DNA of 64,000 nt from Streptomyces capitiformicae (GTDB lineage Bacteria > Actinomycetota > Actinomycetes > Streptomycetales > Streptomycetaceae). The translations under genes were made by a program, and so were the position numbers. Below the pieces are notes generated by a model. That model was not told where the DNA came from. It saw nothing but the letters and a program-made list of their open reading frames with translations, and did no database searches. The stretch spans positions 4,463,767 to 4,527,766 of the forward strand of contig NZ_CP022161.1 of assembly GCF_002214185.1 (NCBI RefSeq), given 5' to 3'. Positions within the stretch are counted from its first letter, which is position 1. Each line of letters opens with the position of its first letter. This document shows positions 33,191 through 40,745 of this stretch, piece by piece.

Positions 33191-33970
33191 TCAGCCGTTC
33201 CAGGCCTCGTCGTACGGGTCCTGCGGCGCCTTGACGGGCCTGGTGGCGGTGACGTCGAGGAAGGGGATGGCGGTGCCGTTGACCGGGTCCTTGGCCTGCT
33301 TCGGGGTGTAGGTGCCGGTCACCTCGATCCAGGTGTCCGGCTGGAGGACGGCGGGGAGGGCGCCGGAGAGGGCGACCTTGACGGGCTGGGCGTCCGCGGC
33401 ACAGCAGTTGAGAGCCATGCGGACGAGGTACGGGGTGCCGTCGCCGCCGAGGGCGAGGAAGCCGGTGACCTTGAGTTCCCGGTCGGCGAGGGCGCGGCCC
33501 TTGTCGTAGACGGCGCGCCCGGCGTAGTCGGCGACGCTGAGGCGGAGGGGGCCGTCGGCGGGGAGCTCGGGGTAACCCCAGGGCTGCTCCTGGAGGGCGG
33601 TGCCGGTGCGCATGGCGGTGTAGGAGCCGGCGGCGGGCGGGGCGACCAGGACCAGGGCGAGAAGCGGGAGGACGAGGAGCCAGGAGACCCGGGGTTCGCG
33701 GTGGGCGTGCCCCTCGTGCCCCTCGCGCCCCTCGCGCCCCTTGTGCCCCTCGTGCCCGTCGCCGGGCGCCGGCTCGTCGCCCTGCTGCCGGGCTGCCCGG
33801 CGGCCGTACCAGACCGTGGCCATCGCGGCCGCTATCAGCACCACACCCGCGCCGATCAGCAGCGGGCGCAGCCCGGCCTTGACGTAACGGAGGTAGAGGT
33901 CGGTGAAACCGGCGTGCAGGAGGCCGCCGCCGGTGAGGAAGAGGAGGACGGTCTGGGCCTGGCGGTTCAC
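33191..33970 (-). CDS. TIGR03943 family putative permease subunit
   Basis: I chose GTG 33970, giving VNRQAQTVLLFLTGGGLLHAG with GGAGGTG seven bases upstream; the frame is open to 34105. The 259-residue protein has two N-terminal membrane helices, a His/Glu/Gly-rich loop (GHEGHKGREGREGHEGHAH) that could bind metal, a third helix, and an extracytoplasmic C-terminal domain with LNCCAADAQP. TIGR03943 proteins are encoded with YraQ-type permeases, as here after a 277-bp gap. With the CobW/L32 genes nearby, a role in zinc homeostasis is likely by inference. Confidence 0.85.
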   Translation of the reverse strand: MNRQAQTVLLFLTGGGLLHAGFTDLYLRYVKAGLRPLLIGAGVVLIAAAMATVWYGRRAARQQGDEPAPGDGHEGHKGREGREGHEGHAHREPRVSWLLVLPLLALVLVAPPAAGSYTAMRTGTALQEQPWGYPELPADGPLRLSVADYAGRAVYDKGRALADRELKVTGFLALGGDGTPYLVRMALNCCAADAQPVKVALSGALPAVLQPDTWIEVTGTYTPKQAKDPVNGTAIPFLDVTATRPVKAPQDPYDEAWNG

Positions 33971-34247
33971 CGGGCACCTCCGAGGATGCCCCGCCCTCCG
34001 GGGCGGGAAGGAATCGGACCCCTGCGGAGCAGGGCAGGGAACGGGGAAGCTGCGCGCTGTGCGGTGCGAGAGCCGAGCGCGTAGAACGTGTTGAGCGAGA
34101 ACCAAGCCGGCACAAGCACCACCCGACTTTGCTTTATGAACCGGGCAGGTTCCGTCCCGCCTGGTGTTGGGGGAGTAACACCTTTCAGGTCGCTGACCTG
34201 CGGGGCTTCCTGAGCCAGGAATCCCTTTGCTTCAGCCGGGGGAGGGT
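33971..34247 (-). mobile_element. Structured non-coding insertion resembling an IS200/IS605 (TnpB) end
   Basis: This 277-bp gap separates two genes that normally adjoin. Read on the minus strand it is a chain of short hairpins: TTCCTG/CAGGAA, CAGGTC/GACCTG, GGTGTT/AACACC and GAACC/GGTTC. The final CCCGCCC-CGGA-GGGCGGG resembles the subterminal palindrome of IS200/IS605 elements. No transposase or TnpB frame remains. It may be a non-autonomous relic carrying an omega-RNA-like 3' end. The assignment rests on hairpin pattern only. Confidence 0.45.
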
Positions 34248-35288
34248 TCAAAGGAGCACCGTCCCGACGAGGGCCGACACCAGGATCGCGAGGGCGAAGG
34301 TGACGGGCGCGAAGCGGAGGGCGAAGGCGCGGCCGAAGGTGGCGGTCTGCATGGCGAAGAGTTTCAGGTCGATCATCGGGCCGACGACCAGGAAGGCCAG
34401 CCGGGAGGTCAGGGAGAACTGGGTCAGCGAGGCCGCCACGAACGCGTCCGCCTCGGAGCAGATGGAGAGCAGGACGGCCAGGACGGCGAGGGCGAGGATG
34501 GCGACGATCCAGTTGTCGGCGGCGGCGTTCAGCCAGCTCGCCGGGACCACCGCCTTGAGCGTGGCCGCGGCCATCGCGCCGACGACGAGGAAGCCGCCCG
34601 CGTGCATCACGTCGTGGCGCACCGAGCCCCAGAACGCCGCGCCTTTGCTCTGCCCCTCGTAGGACGGGCGCTCCGGTGGGCGCATCCACGCGCCGCGCCC
34701 CAGCCGTTGCCAGAGCCAGCCCATCGCACACGCCACGAGCAGGCTCGCCACGAACCTGGCCAGCACCATCTCGGGGTTCCCCGGGAAGGCCACGGCGGTC
34801 GCGGTCAGCACGATCGGGTTGATCGCGGGGGCGGAGAGGAGGAAGGCGAGCGCGGCGGCGGGGGTGACCCCTCGCCTCACCAAGGCGCCCGCCACCGGCA
34901 CCGACGCGCACTCGCACCCCGGCAGCACCACCCCGGCCATGCCCGCCGCCGGTACCGCGAGCGCGGGCCGCTTCGGCAGCGCGCGGGCGAAGAACGACGC
35001 CGGCACGAACACCGCGATCACCGCCGACAGCAGCACCCCGAGCACCAGGAACGGCAGCGCCTGTACGACCACCGCCACGAACACCGTCATCCAGCTCTGC
35101 GTCACGGGCGCGGCCAGCACACGGCGGAGGGGGCCCTGCGCTGCGACGGCCAGGACCAGCAGCATCGTCAGCAGGAGGGGCGAGTTGAGGTGCCGGCTGT
35201 GGGGTTCGGCGTCCTTGGATTCGGCTTCCTTGGATTCGGCGTCCTTGGATACCGCTTCCTGGGGCTCTGCTTCCTGGGATATGGCCAC
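34248..35288 (-). CDS. YraQ/UPF0718-type permease
   Basis: The 346-residue protein starts MAISQEAEPQEA with a short tandem acidic repeat (SKDAE/SKEAE). About eight membrane helices follow, including the family signature LPGCECASVPVAGALVRRG and a second motif LLSICSEADAFVAASL, each with conserved cysteines in a helix. These permeases are implicated in export or handling of thiophilic or divalent metal. It precedes TIGR03943 on the same strand and is divergent from the L32/CobW genes, with a Zur-like site between. Confidence 0.85.
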   Translation of the reverse strand: MAISQEAEPQEAVSKDAESKEAESKDAEPHSRHLNSPLLLTMLLVLAVAAQGPLRRVLAAPVTQSWMTVFVAVVVQALPFLVLGVLLSAVIAVFVPASFFARALPKRPALAVPAAGMAGVVLPGCECASVPVAGALVRRGVTPAAALAFLLSAPAINPIVLTATAVAFPGNPEMVLARFVASLLVACAMGWLWQRLGRGAWMRPPERPSYEGQSKGAAFWGSVRHDVMHAGGFLVVGAMAAATLKAVVPASWLNAAADNWIVAILALAVLAVLLSICSEADAFVAASLTQFSLTSRLAFLVVGPMIDLKLFAMQTATFGRAFALRFAPVTFALAILVSALVGTVLL

Positions 35289-35408
35289 GGGGGACGGTAC
35301 CTCCGTACGGGTACGGCAGTGGTGCGGGGGCCGGTTCCTCGACGGCCTCCCCTTTCATACGGCGACGGGGGAGCGACTGCTCAGCGACCGCAGCCCTCCC
35401 CCCTTTGC

Positions 35409-35432
35409 ATAATGGGATCCATTTTCATGTAA
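35409..35432. promoter_or_regulatory. Zur-box-like site between divergent zinc-related genes
   Basis: Read on the minus strand the site is ATGAAAATGGATCCCATTAT. Its first half, TGAAAATG, matches the actinobacterial Zur half-site; the second half is degenerate. The core AATGG-GAT-CCATT is palindromic. It is 48 bases before the L32 ATG and 120 bases from the YraQ start, and it lies next to paired CGATGCTTCGA repeats (about 35438-35466). Confidence 0.5.
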
Positions 35433-35480
35433 CGTGTCGATGCTTCGATCCGGACCGATGCTTCGACCGAGGAGGACCCC

Positions 35481-35651
35481 ATGGCCGTACCCAAGCGGAA
35501 GATGTCCCGCAGCAACACCCGTCACCGCCGCGCCCAGTGGAAGGCGAGCACGCCGCCCCTGGTGCCGTTCACAGTCGACGGCGCCACGTACCTCGTACCG
35601 CAGCGGCTGCTGAAGGCGTACGAGCGCGGGCTGATCCAGCCCGAGGGCTGA
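35481..35651 (+). CDS. rpmF: 50S ribosomal protein L32, zinc-independent (C-minus) paralogue
   Basis: The 56-residue protein opens [20 protein letters not shown], diagnostic of L32. It lacks all four cysteines of the zinc ribbon, having [17 protein letters not shown] where the zinc form has CxxC pairs. In Streptomyces such C-minus ribosomal paralogues are made under zinc starvation after Zur derepression, freeing zinc. The ATG has GAGGAGG eight bases upstream. The stop lies 4 bases before the CobW gene, so the two are an operon. Confidence 0.92.
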   Translation: MAVPKRKMSRSNTRHRRAQWKASTPPLVPFTVDGATYLVPQRLLKAYERGLIQPEG

Positions 35652-35655
35652 GACC

Positions 35656-36795
35656 ATGGCCATGGTCCGGGACCGGCTGCCCGTCACAGTCCTCTCCGGC
35701 TTCCTCGGGGCCGGCAAGACCACCCTGCTCAACCATGTCCTCGCCAACCGTGAGGGGCTGCGGGTGGCGGTCATCGTCAACGACATGAGCGAGGTCAACA
35801 TCGACGCCGCCCTGGTGCGCGGCGGCGAGGCGGCGCTGTCGCGCACCGAGGAGCGGCTGGTCGAGATGACCAACGGCTGCATCTGCTGCACCCTGCGCGA
35901 CGATCTGCTGGAAGAGGTGGACCGGCTGGCACGAGAAGGCCGTTTTGACTACCTGTTGATCGAAAGCTCCGGCATCTCGGAACCCATGCCCGTCGCGGCC
36001 ACGTTCGCCTTCGCGCGCGACGACGGGGCCACCCTCGGGGACCTCGCCCGGCTCGACACCATGGTGACGGTCGTCGACGCCGTGAACTTCCTGTCCGAGC
36101 TTGCGGGCGGCGACGAGCTCGTCGCACGCGGGCTCGACCAGTACGAGGACGACGAGCGCACCGTCAGCGATCTGCTGATGGACCAGGTCGAGTTCGCCGA
36201 CGTGATCGTGCTGAACAAGCTCGACCTCGTCGACGCGGCCACCGCCGAGCGGCTCGCCGCGACGCTCGCCCGGCTCAACCCCGCCGCGCGGATCGTCCCG
36301 GTCAGCCGGGGGCGGGTGCGGGTCGCGGAGGTGCTCGGTACCGGACGGTTCGACCTCGAACGGGCTCAGCAGGCACCGGGGTGGGTGCGGGAGCTCAACG
36401 GGGAGCATGTGCCCGAGACCGAGGAGTACGGCATCTCGTCGACGGTCTTCCGGTCCGAACTGCCTTTCCATCCCGGTCGGTTGTGGACCTTTGTGACGGA
36501 AGGCCTCGACAGTGGGGAGTTCGGGCAGGTCCTGCGGTCCAAGGGCTTCTTCACCCTGGGCAGCCGGCCGCTGGTCGTCGGGCTCTGGTCGCAGGCGGGG
36601 TCCGTCGCGCGCTTCGAGCCGACCGCGGCGCGGGACGGGGAGGCGCCGTACGCGCAGGAACTCGTGTTCATCGGGACGGGGTTGCGGGCGGACGCTCTGC
36701 GTTCGGCGTTGGCGGGGTGTCTGGTGGGCGAGGGCGAGATCGTTGTCGAGGGGGATGATCCGTTTCCGGCGTGGGATGTGTGCGGGGTGGGGTGA
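35656..36795 (+). CDS. CobW/COG0523 family GTPase (putative zinc metallochaperone)
   Basis: The 379-residue protein has Walker [11 protein letters not shown], the metal-binding CICC inside [13 protein letters not shown], Walker B-like [11 protein letters not shown], and the guanine motif NKLDLV, followed by the CobW C-terminal domain. COG0523 GTPases deliver metal to client enzymes. Those linked to C-minus ribosomal proteins and Zur sites serve zinc allocation in deficiency. It starts 4 bases after the L32 stop. A repeat able to form a GC-rich hairpin follows its stop. Confidence 0.9.
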   Translation: MAMVRDRLPVTVLSGFLGAGKTTLLNHVLANREGLRVAVIVNDMSEVNIDAALVRGGEAALSRTEERLVEMTNGCICCTLRDDLLEEVDRLAREGRFDYLLIESSGISEPMPVAATFAFARDDGATLGDLARLDTMVTVVDAVNFLSELAGGDELVARGLDQYEDDERTVSDLLMDQVEFADVIVLNKLDLVDAATAERLAATLARLNPAARIVPVSRGRVRVAEVLGTGRFDLERAQQAPGWVRELNGEHVPETEEYGISSTVFRSELPFHPGRLWTFVTEGLDSGEFGQVLRSKGFFTLGSRPLVVGLWSQAGSVARFEPTAARDGEAPYAQELVFIGTGLRADALRSALAGCLVGEGEIVVEGDDPFPAWDVCGVG

Positions 36796-36819
36796 CCGGG
36801 GAGTTTCTCGCCCCGCGTC

Positions 36820-36877
36820 CCTGAAGGGGCGCGGGGCTGTATCGATGTGCGGCTCCGCCGCGTGGGCGCGAGCAACC
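36820..36877. repeat. Dispersed 58-base repeat, copy A (partner at 40598-40656)
   Basis: From CCTGAAGGGGCGCGGGGCTG to the GCGCGAGCAACC end, the sequence is nearly identical to 40598-40656. Both copies lie 24-50 bases after the stop of a plus-strand gene. With upstream CCCCGCG bases the start forms a hairpin, so these are probably mobile or duplicated terminator-like repeats. Confidence 0.7.
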
Positions 36878-36905
36878 ACACACAAGCCGCACCCGCCAAC
36901 CAACC

Positions 36906-38975
36906 TCATCCAGCCGAGCTCTGATGCGGGGGTCGAAGGGGCGCAGCCCCTGGGGGTGGGACTCGGCGGCCCAGCAGTTCCGCCAGGCCTCGTCGGGTGG
37001 CGGCCAGGACGACGCGGTCCTCGGCGCCGAGCACGTACGTGGGGGGCAGGTCCCAGATCAGTCCCGGCGCCGTACCTGTGGTGCCTCGCTCGTCCAGGGC
37101 CAGCACCCGCCACGCCCCCGCCCGGAACGCCTCCGCGATCGTGCGTCCCTCCAGCCGGGGATGGCCCCGGACCTCCACGGCCGCGAAGAGCAGTACCCGC
37201 CGCTCGACCGGGATCGCGCCCAGGATCTGCCGGCCCATCATCGCCCCGGCGAAGGCGGGCGCGGCGAGATGGGTGACGCTGCGGCTCCGGGTGAGGGCGT
37301 GCGGGTGCGCGGCGCGGAGGGTGCGGTACACGGCGGTCGCGAAGTCGTCGTCGTAGAGGCGGAGGACGACCCGTAGATCGGGGCGTACGGAACGCGCGTA
37401 CAGCCCGGCCTCCAGGTTCGTGGTGTCGGCACTGGTGACGGCGAGCAGCGCGTTCGCACGGTGGATCTTGGCGGCCTCCAGCACGCCCTCCTGCGTGACG
37501 TCCCCCAGCACCACCGGCACCCGCAGCCGCCGGGCCTCCGCGAGCCCGCGGGCCTCGGGGTCGGCCTCGACGCACACCACGGGGATGTGCAGTTCCCGCA
37601 GCCGGGCAAGGACCCGGGTGCCGATCTTGCCGAGGCCGAGGAGGACGACGTGCCCGGACAGCCCGCGCGGCGGCTTCCGCAGGGCCGAACCGCTGCGGAA
37701 GGTGCCCAACGCCTCGAGGACCGCGGCCAGCAGGACCGGCAGGAGCAACAATCCCATCAGGCCGGAGAGGAGTTGGAGGATCTTCCGTGAGTCGCTGCCC
37801 TCGGTCGCCGGGTCGTTGATCGCGAAGAGGTCGAGGAGCGTCACGTACGTCGCCCGCAGCGGATGTTGCCCGGTGACCACCATCTGGGCGACGGCCAGCC
37901 CGAGCACACACGTCACCAGCCCCGCGAGCGACAGGCGCAGTCGGCGCGAGAACAGCGACCCGAAGGAGCCGAAGAATCCGAAGGACCTGAACAACCCCAG
38001 CGACCCGGCAGCCGCCCGGCCCTGCGGCAACGCGGGCCCTGTGTAACGCACCGTGTCCAGTACGACGGTGCCGCGCCCGGGGGCCTCGGCCACCTGCCGT
38101 TCGTCGGGCAGGAGTTGGGGACCGCGTTCCCCGCTGCTCTCGGAACCGTCGGCCCCGGCGGGGTCGTTGGTGGTCGCCGACAGCAGCGCGAGCGTGCACA
38201 GGCCCGGCCCTTGACCGGCCCGGCCCGGTGGCCGTTCCACCGCCCGCAGCATCAGCCCGTCCGCGTGGACGACCTTGGTGGTCCCGACGACGGCGGTGGC
38301 GGCCAGCGCGGGCGCGGCGGTGTCCGCGTCGGAGAGAACGGTCGTCGAGGCGCCGAAGCCGTCGACTCCGCCGTCGACCCCGCCGTGGGCGGCGCCGCCC
38401 GTGGCCAACGCCGAGGCCTGGTCGAGGAGTTCCTCGATGTGCTGGCCCAATCGGCGGTTGTAGAGCCGGAGGACCAGCCGCAGGCGGGGGTTGAGGCGGC
38501 GGGCGGTGAGGGCGGCGCGGATGTTCGTCTCGTCGTCGTCGTACACGAGCGCCAGCGCGGTGGCCCGCTCCACCCCGGCCTCGGCGAGCACGGCCTCGGT
38601 GGCTTCGGCCGCCTCCAGGAGAGGTTGTTCGTTGGTCCGGTCGGGGCGTGGGGCGGTTCGGTCGTTGGTCGCTGAATCGCCGTTGCCGGCGGCTCGGTTG
38701 ACCGCCGCGGACACGCGGTCGAGGAGCGCGACGGCTCGGGCTCGCCCCACCACCGGGCGCGGTGCGATCCGTACAGTGGGCGGTACGACGAGGGTCACCT
38801 GCTCCCCGTACACATTGCGCAGTTCGGCGGCGAGCCGATGCGCCAGCCCGTCGTCCCCGCACACGACCATGTGCGCGCCGGAACCGGCCCCGGAATTGGC
38901 TGATGTGCGCTGCCGGCCCAGACCTGTCTGGTTGCTCTGGCTGCTCTGGCTGCTCTGCTGCGAAGGGCTCCCCAC
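36906..38975 (-). CDS. Two-RCK (TrkA-N) NAD-binding membrane protein, ion-channel-like
   Basis: The 689-residue protein starts at GTG 38975 with a Ser/Gln-rich leader. A first nucleotide-binding domain (about 35-240) begins HMVVCGDDGLAHRLAAEL. Two or three membrane helices lie around 345-445, including LAGLVTCVLGLAVAQMVV and LLSGLMGLLLLPVLLAAVLE. A second Rossmann RCK domain opens HVVLLGLGKIGTRVLARLREL. This resembles CASTOR/POLLUX-like or TrkA-linked channels, but no TVGYG selectivity filter is seen. The ion and gating are unknown. It is divergent from the next gene. Confidence 0.8.
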   Translation of the reverse strand: MGSPSQQSSQSSQSNQTGLGRQRTSANSGAGSGAHMVVCGDDGLAHRLAAELRNVYGEQVTLVVPPTVRIAPRPVVGRARAVALLDRVSAAVNRAAGNGDSATNDRTAPRPDRTNEQPLLEAAEATEAVLAEAGVERATALALVYDDDETNIRAALTARRLNPRLRLVLRLYNRRLGQHIEELLDQASALATGGAAHGGVDGGVDGFGASTTVLSDADTAAPALAATAVVGTTKVVHADGLMLRAVERPPGRAGQGPGLCTLALLSATTNDPAGADGSESSGERGPQLLPDERQVAEAPGRGTVVLDTVRYTGPALPQGRAAAGSLGLFRSFGFFGSFGSLFSRRLRLSLAGLVTCVLGLAVAQMVVTGQHPLRATYVTLLDLFAINDPATEGSDSRKILQLLSGLMGLLLLPVLLAAVLEALGTFRSGSALRKPPRGLSGHVVLLGLGKIGTRVLARLRELHIPVVCVEADPEARGLAEARRLRVPVVLGDVTQEGVLEAAKIHRANALLAVTSADTTNLEAGLYARSVRPDLRVVLRLYDDDFATAVYRTLRAAHPHALTRSRSVTHLAAPAFAGAMMGRQILGAIPVERRVLLFAAVEVRGHPRLEGRTIAEAFRAGAWRVLALDERGTTGTAPGLIWDLPPTYVLGAEDRVVLAATRRGLAELLGRRVPPPGAAPLRPPHQSSAG

Positions 38976-39117
38976 GAGGCAGAAGACTGCCTCACACTAT
39001 GACCGGTTCCTGCGTGATCCGGATCACAGTTGGTTGTGTGAGTGCGACGGCGGGTGGAAATCCGTACTCAAGAGGGACGGGGTGACGACCGGTGTCCGGA
39101 TGCGAGGATGGGGCGCC

Positions 39118-39765
39118 ATGACCGCAGGGTGGTGTTTACGCACGGGGCGGGCCGCGATGTTCGCGGCCGTTTGCGTGCTGCTCGCCTCCCTGGGCCATGT
39201 GCTGATGTCGGGCAGCCCGGTCCCCTGGTGGACGATGGCCGCCGGGGTCGCCGCGACCGGTGCCGTGGGCTGGTGCCTGGCTGGTCGTGAACGCGGACTT
39301 CCGCTGATCGTCTCCGTCGTGGTCGCCGCACAGACGGCCCTCCACACGGGCTTCTCGCTGGCGCAGCCGTCTTCCACGGCCGTGGGCACCATGGACATGG
39401 GCTCCGCCCACGTGAATCACACGGTCTCCATGGATCCGACGGGTCACATGGGTCATGTGGACCACACCGGGTACCTCCTGGACGGCTCGTTCGCGTCCTC
39501 GTCCGGCATGCTCGCCGCCCATCTGCTGGCCGCGCTGCTGTGCGGTCTGTGGCTGGCGTACGGGGAGCGGGCCGCCTTCGATCTGCTGCGGGCCGTGGCC
39601 GGGTGGCTGGCCGCGCCGCTGCGGCTGCCGCTCGCGCTGCCGCTGCCGCCCGAGCGGCCACGGCCGCGGGTACGCCGCGGTCGTTCCGACCGTTCGCCGC
39701 GACGGCTGCTCCTCGTCCATGCGATCACCTCTCGGGGTCCGCCCGCCGGGACCGCTGTCGTCTGA
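39118..39765 (+). CDS. Membrane protein with Met/His-rich loop
   Basis: I choose ATG 39118 (MTAGWCLRTGRAAMFAAVCV); ATG 39100 is also possible and the frame is open far upstream. The 215-residue protein has three or four membrane helices. Between helices 3 and 4 is a loop with MDMGSAHVNHTVSMDPTGHM and GHVDHTG, rich in Met and His as in copper-binding proteins. The C-terminal tail is Arg/Pro-rich. An ECF sigma factor gene follows on the same strand. A copper-related role is inferred from the loop only. Confidence 0.7.
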   Translation: MTAGWCLRTGRAAMFAAVCVLLASLGHVLMSGSPVPWWTMAAGVAATGAVGWCLAGRERGLPLIVSVVVAAQTALHTGFSLAQPSSTAVGTMDMGSAHVNHTVSMDPTGHMGHVDHTGYLLDGSFASSSGMLAAHLLAALLCGLWLAYGERAAFDLLRAVAGWLAAPLRLPLALPLPPERPRPRVRRGRSDRSPRRLLLVHAITSRGPPAGTAVV

Positions 39766-39948
39766 CGACAGCCGGTGAAACCGAGGCCGCCACGTCGTGA
39801 CGGTGCGCGCCTCCGGCTCCGGTCGTACGTACGCCGCCCCACGCCGGGCGCCGCTGCCGTACGGCCGCCTTTCCTCACCGGACCTGCGACGTGTGCCCGC
39901 GAGCCGTGTCGGTGGTTCGGATCCCGGATGACCCGAGAAGGACACCAG

Positions 39949-40551
39949 GTGATCACCCTTACTACGTCGGCGTCCCCGTCTGTGGATACGGCTGCTGCCG
40001 CGGCCGCGTCGAGCGATGAGTCCATCACCGCCTGGGCTCTCGCCGCGCGCGGTGGCGATGCCGAGGCCGTCGAACGGTTCGTCGGTGCCCTGCACCGTGA
40101 CGTCCAGCGGTTCGTCGCCCACCTCTGCGCCGATCCGCAGGTCGTCGATGACCTCGCCCAGGACACGTTTCTGCGGGCGCTCGGCAGCCTGCATCGGTTC
40201 GAGGGGCGGTGCTCCGCTCGTACGTGGCTGCTGTCCATCGCGCGGCGGGCGGTCATCGACAGCTTTCGGTACGCGGCGGCTCGGCCTCGGGTGTCCGATG
40301 TGGCGGACTGGAGGGTCGCCGTGGAGCGGGCGCAGCCGCGGGGGTTGCCCGGGTTCGACGACGGGATCGCGTTGGCCGATCTGTTGGAGGCGTTGCCCGG
40401 TGAGCGGCGGGAGGCGTTTGTTCTTACGCAGGTGGTGGGGTTGTCGTACGAGGACGCGGCGGGGTTGACCGGGTGCCCCATCGGTACGGTGCGGTCTCGT
40501 GTGGCTCGGGCTCGGGCGACGTTGGTGGACCTGGTGATGGCCGCGGCCTGA
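39949..40551 (+). CDS. ECF-type RNA polymerase sigma factor
   Basis: The start is placed at GTG 39949, which has GAAGGA eight bases before it; ATG 39928 is in frame. The 200-residue protein has sigma region 2 (DVQRFVAHLCADPQVVDDLAQDTFLRAL in outline, with the DDLAQD core) and region 4 (ALPGERREAFVLTQ, then LSYEDAAGLTGCPIGTVRSRVARAR). No anti-sigma gene is adjacent. The upstream Met/His-rich membrane protein may be its partner or target. A terminator-like dispersed repeat follows. Confidence 0.88.
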   Translation: MITLTTSASPSVDTAAAAAASSDESITAWALAARGGDAEAVERFVGALHRDVQRFVAHLCADPQVVDDLAQDTFLRALGSLHRFEGRCSARTWLLSIARRAVIDSFRYAAARPRVSDVADWRVAVERAQPRGLPGFDDGIALADLLEALPGERREAFVLTQVVGLSYEDAAGLTGCPIGTVRSRVARARATLVDLVMAAA

Positions 40552-40597
40552 GGCAGCCGGGGGTCTTCCTCGCCCCCGCCGCCCCTACCCCCGCGCC

Positions 40598-40656
40598 CCT
40601 GAAGGAGCGCGGGGCTGTATCGATGTGCGGCTCCGCCGCGTGGGCGCGAGCAACCC
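40598..40656. repeat. Dispersed 58-base repeat, copy B
   Basis: It starts CCCTGAAGGAGCGCGGGG, differs from copy A (36820-36877) at about one base, and is in the same orientation after the sigma factor gene. CCGCGCCCCT upstream pairs with its GCGCGGGG. Confidence 0.7.
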
Positions 40657-40745
40657 AACACAACCCGCGCGTACAAACGCACTCGGGGGTCTGGGGGCGG
40701 CAGCCCTCAGGGATGGGACGGGTAGGGGCGGCGGGGGCGAAAAAC

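Noticed and set aside
34227..35432. A 401-codon His/Gly/Arg-rich frame opposite yraQ
   Set aside because: The His-rich character is a by-product of reading GC-rich membrane codons backward.
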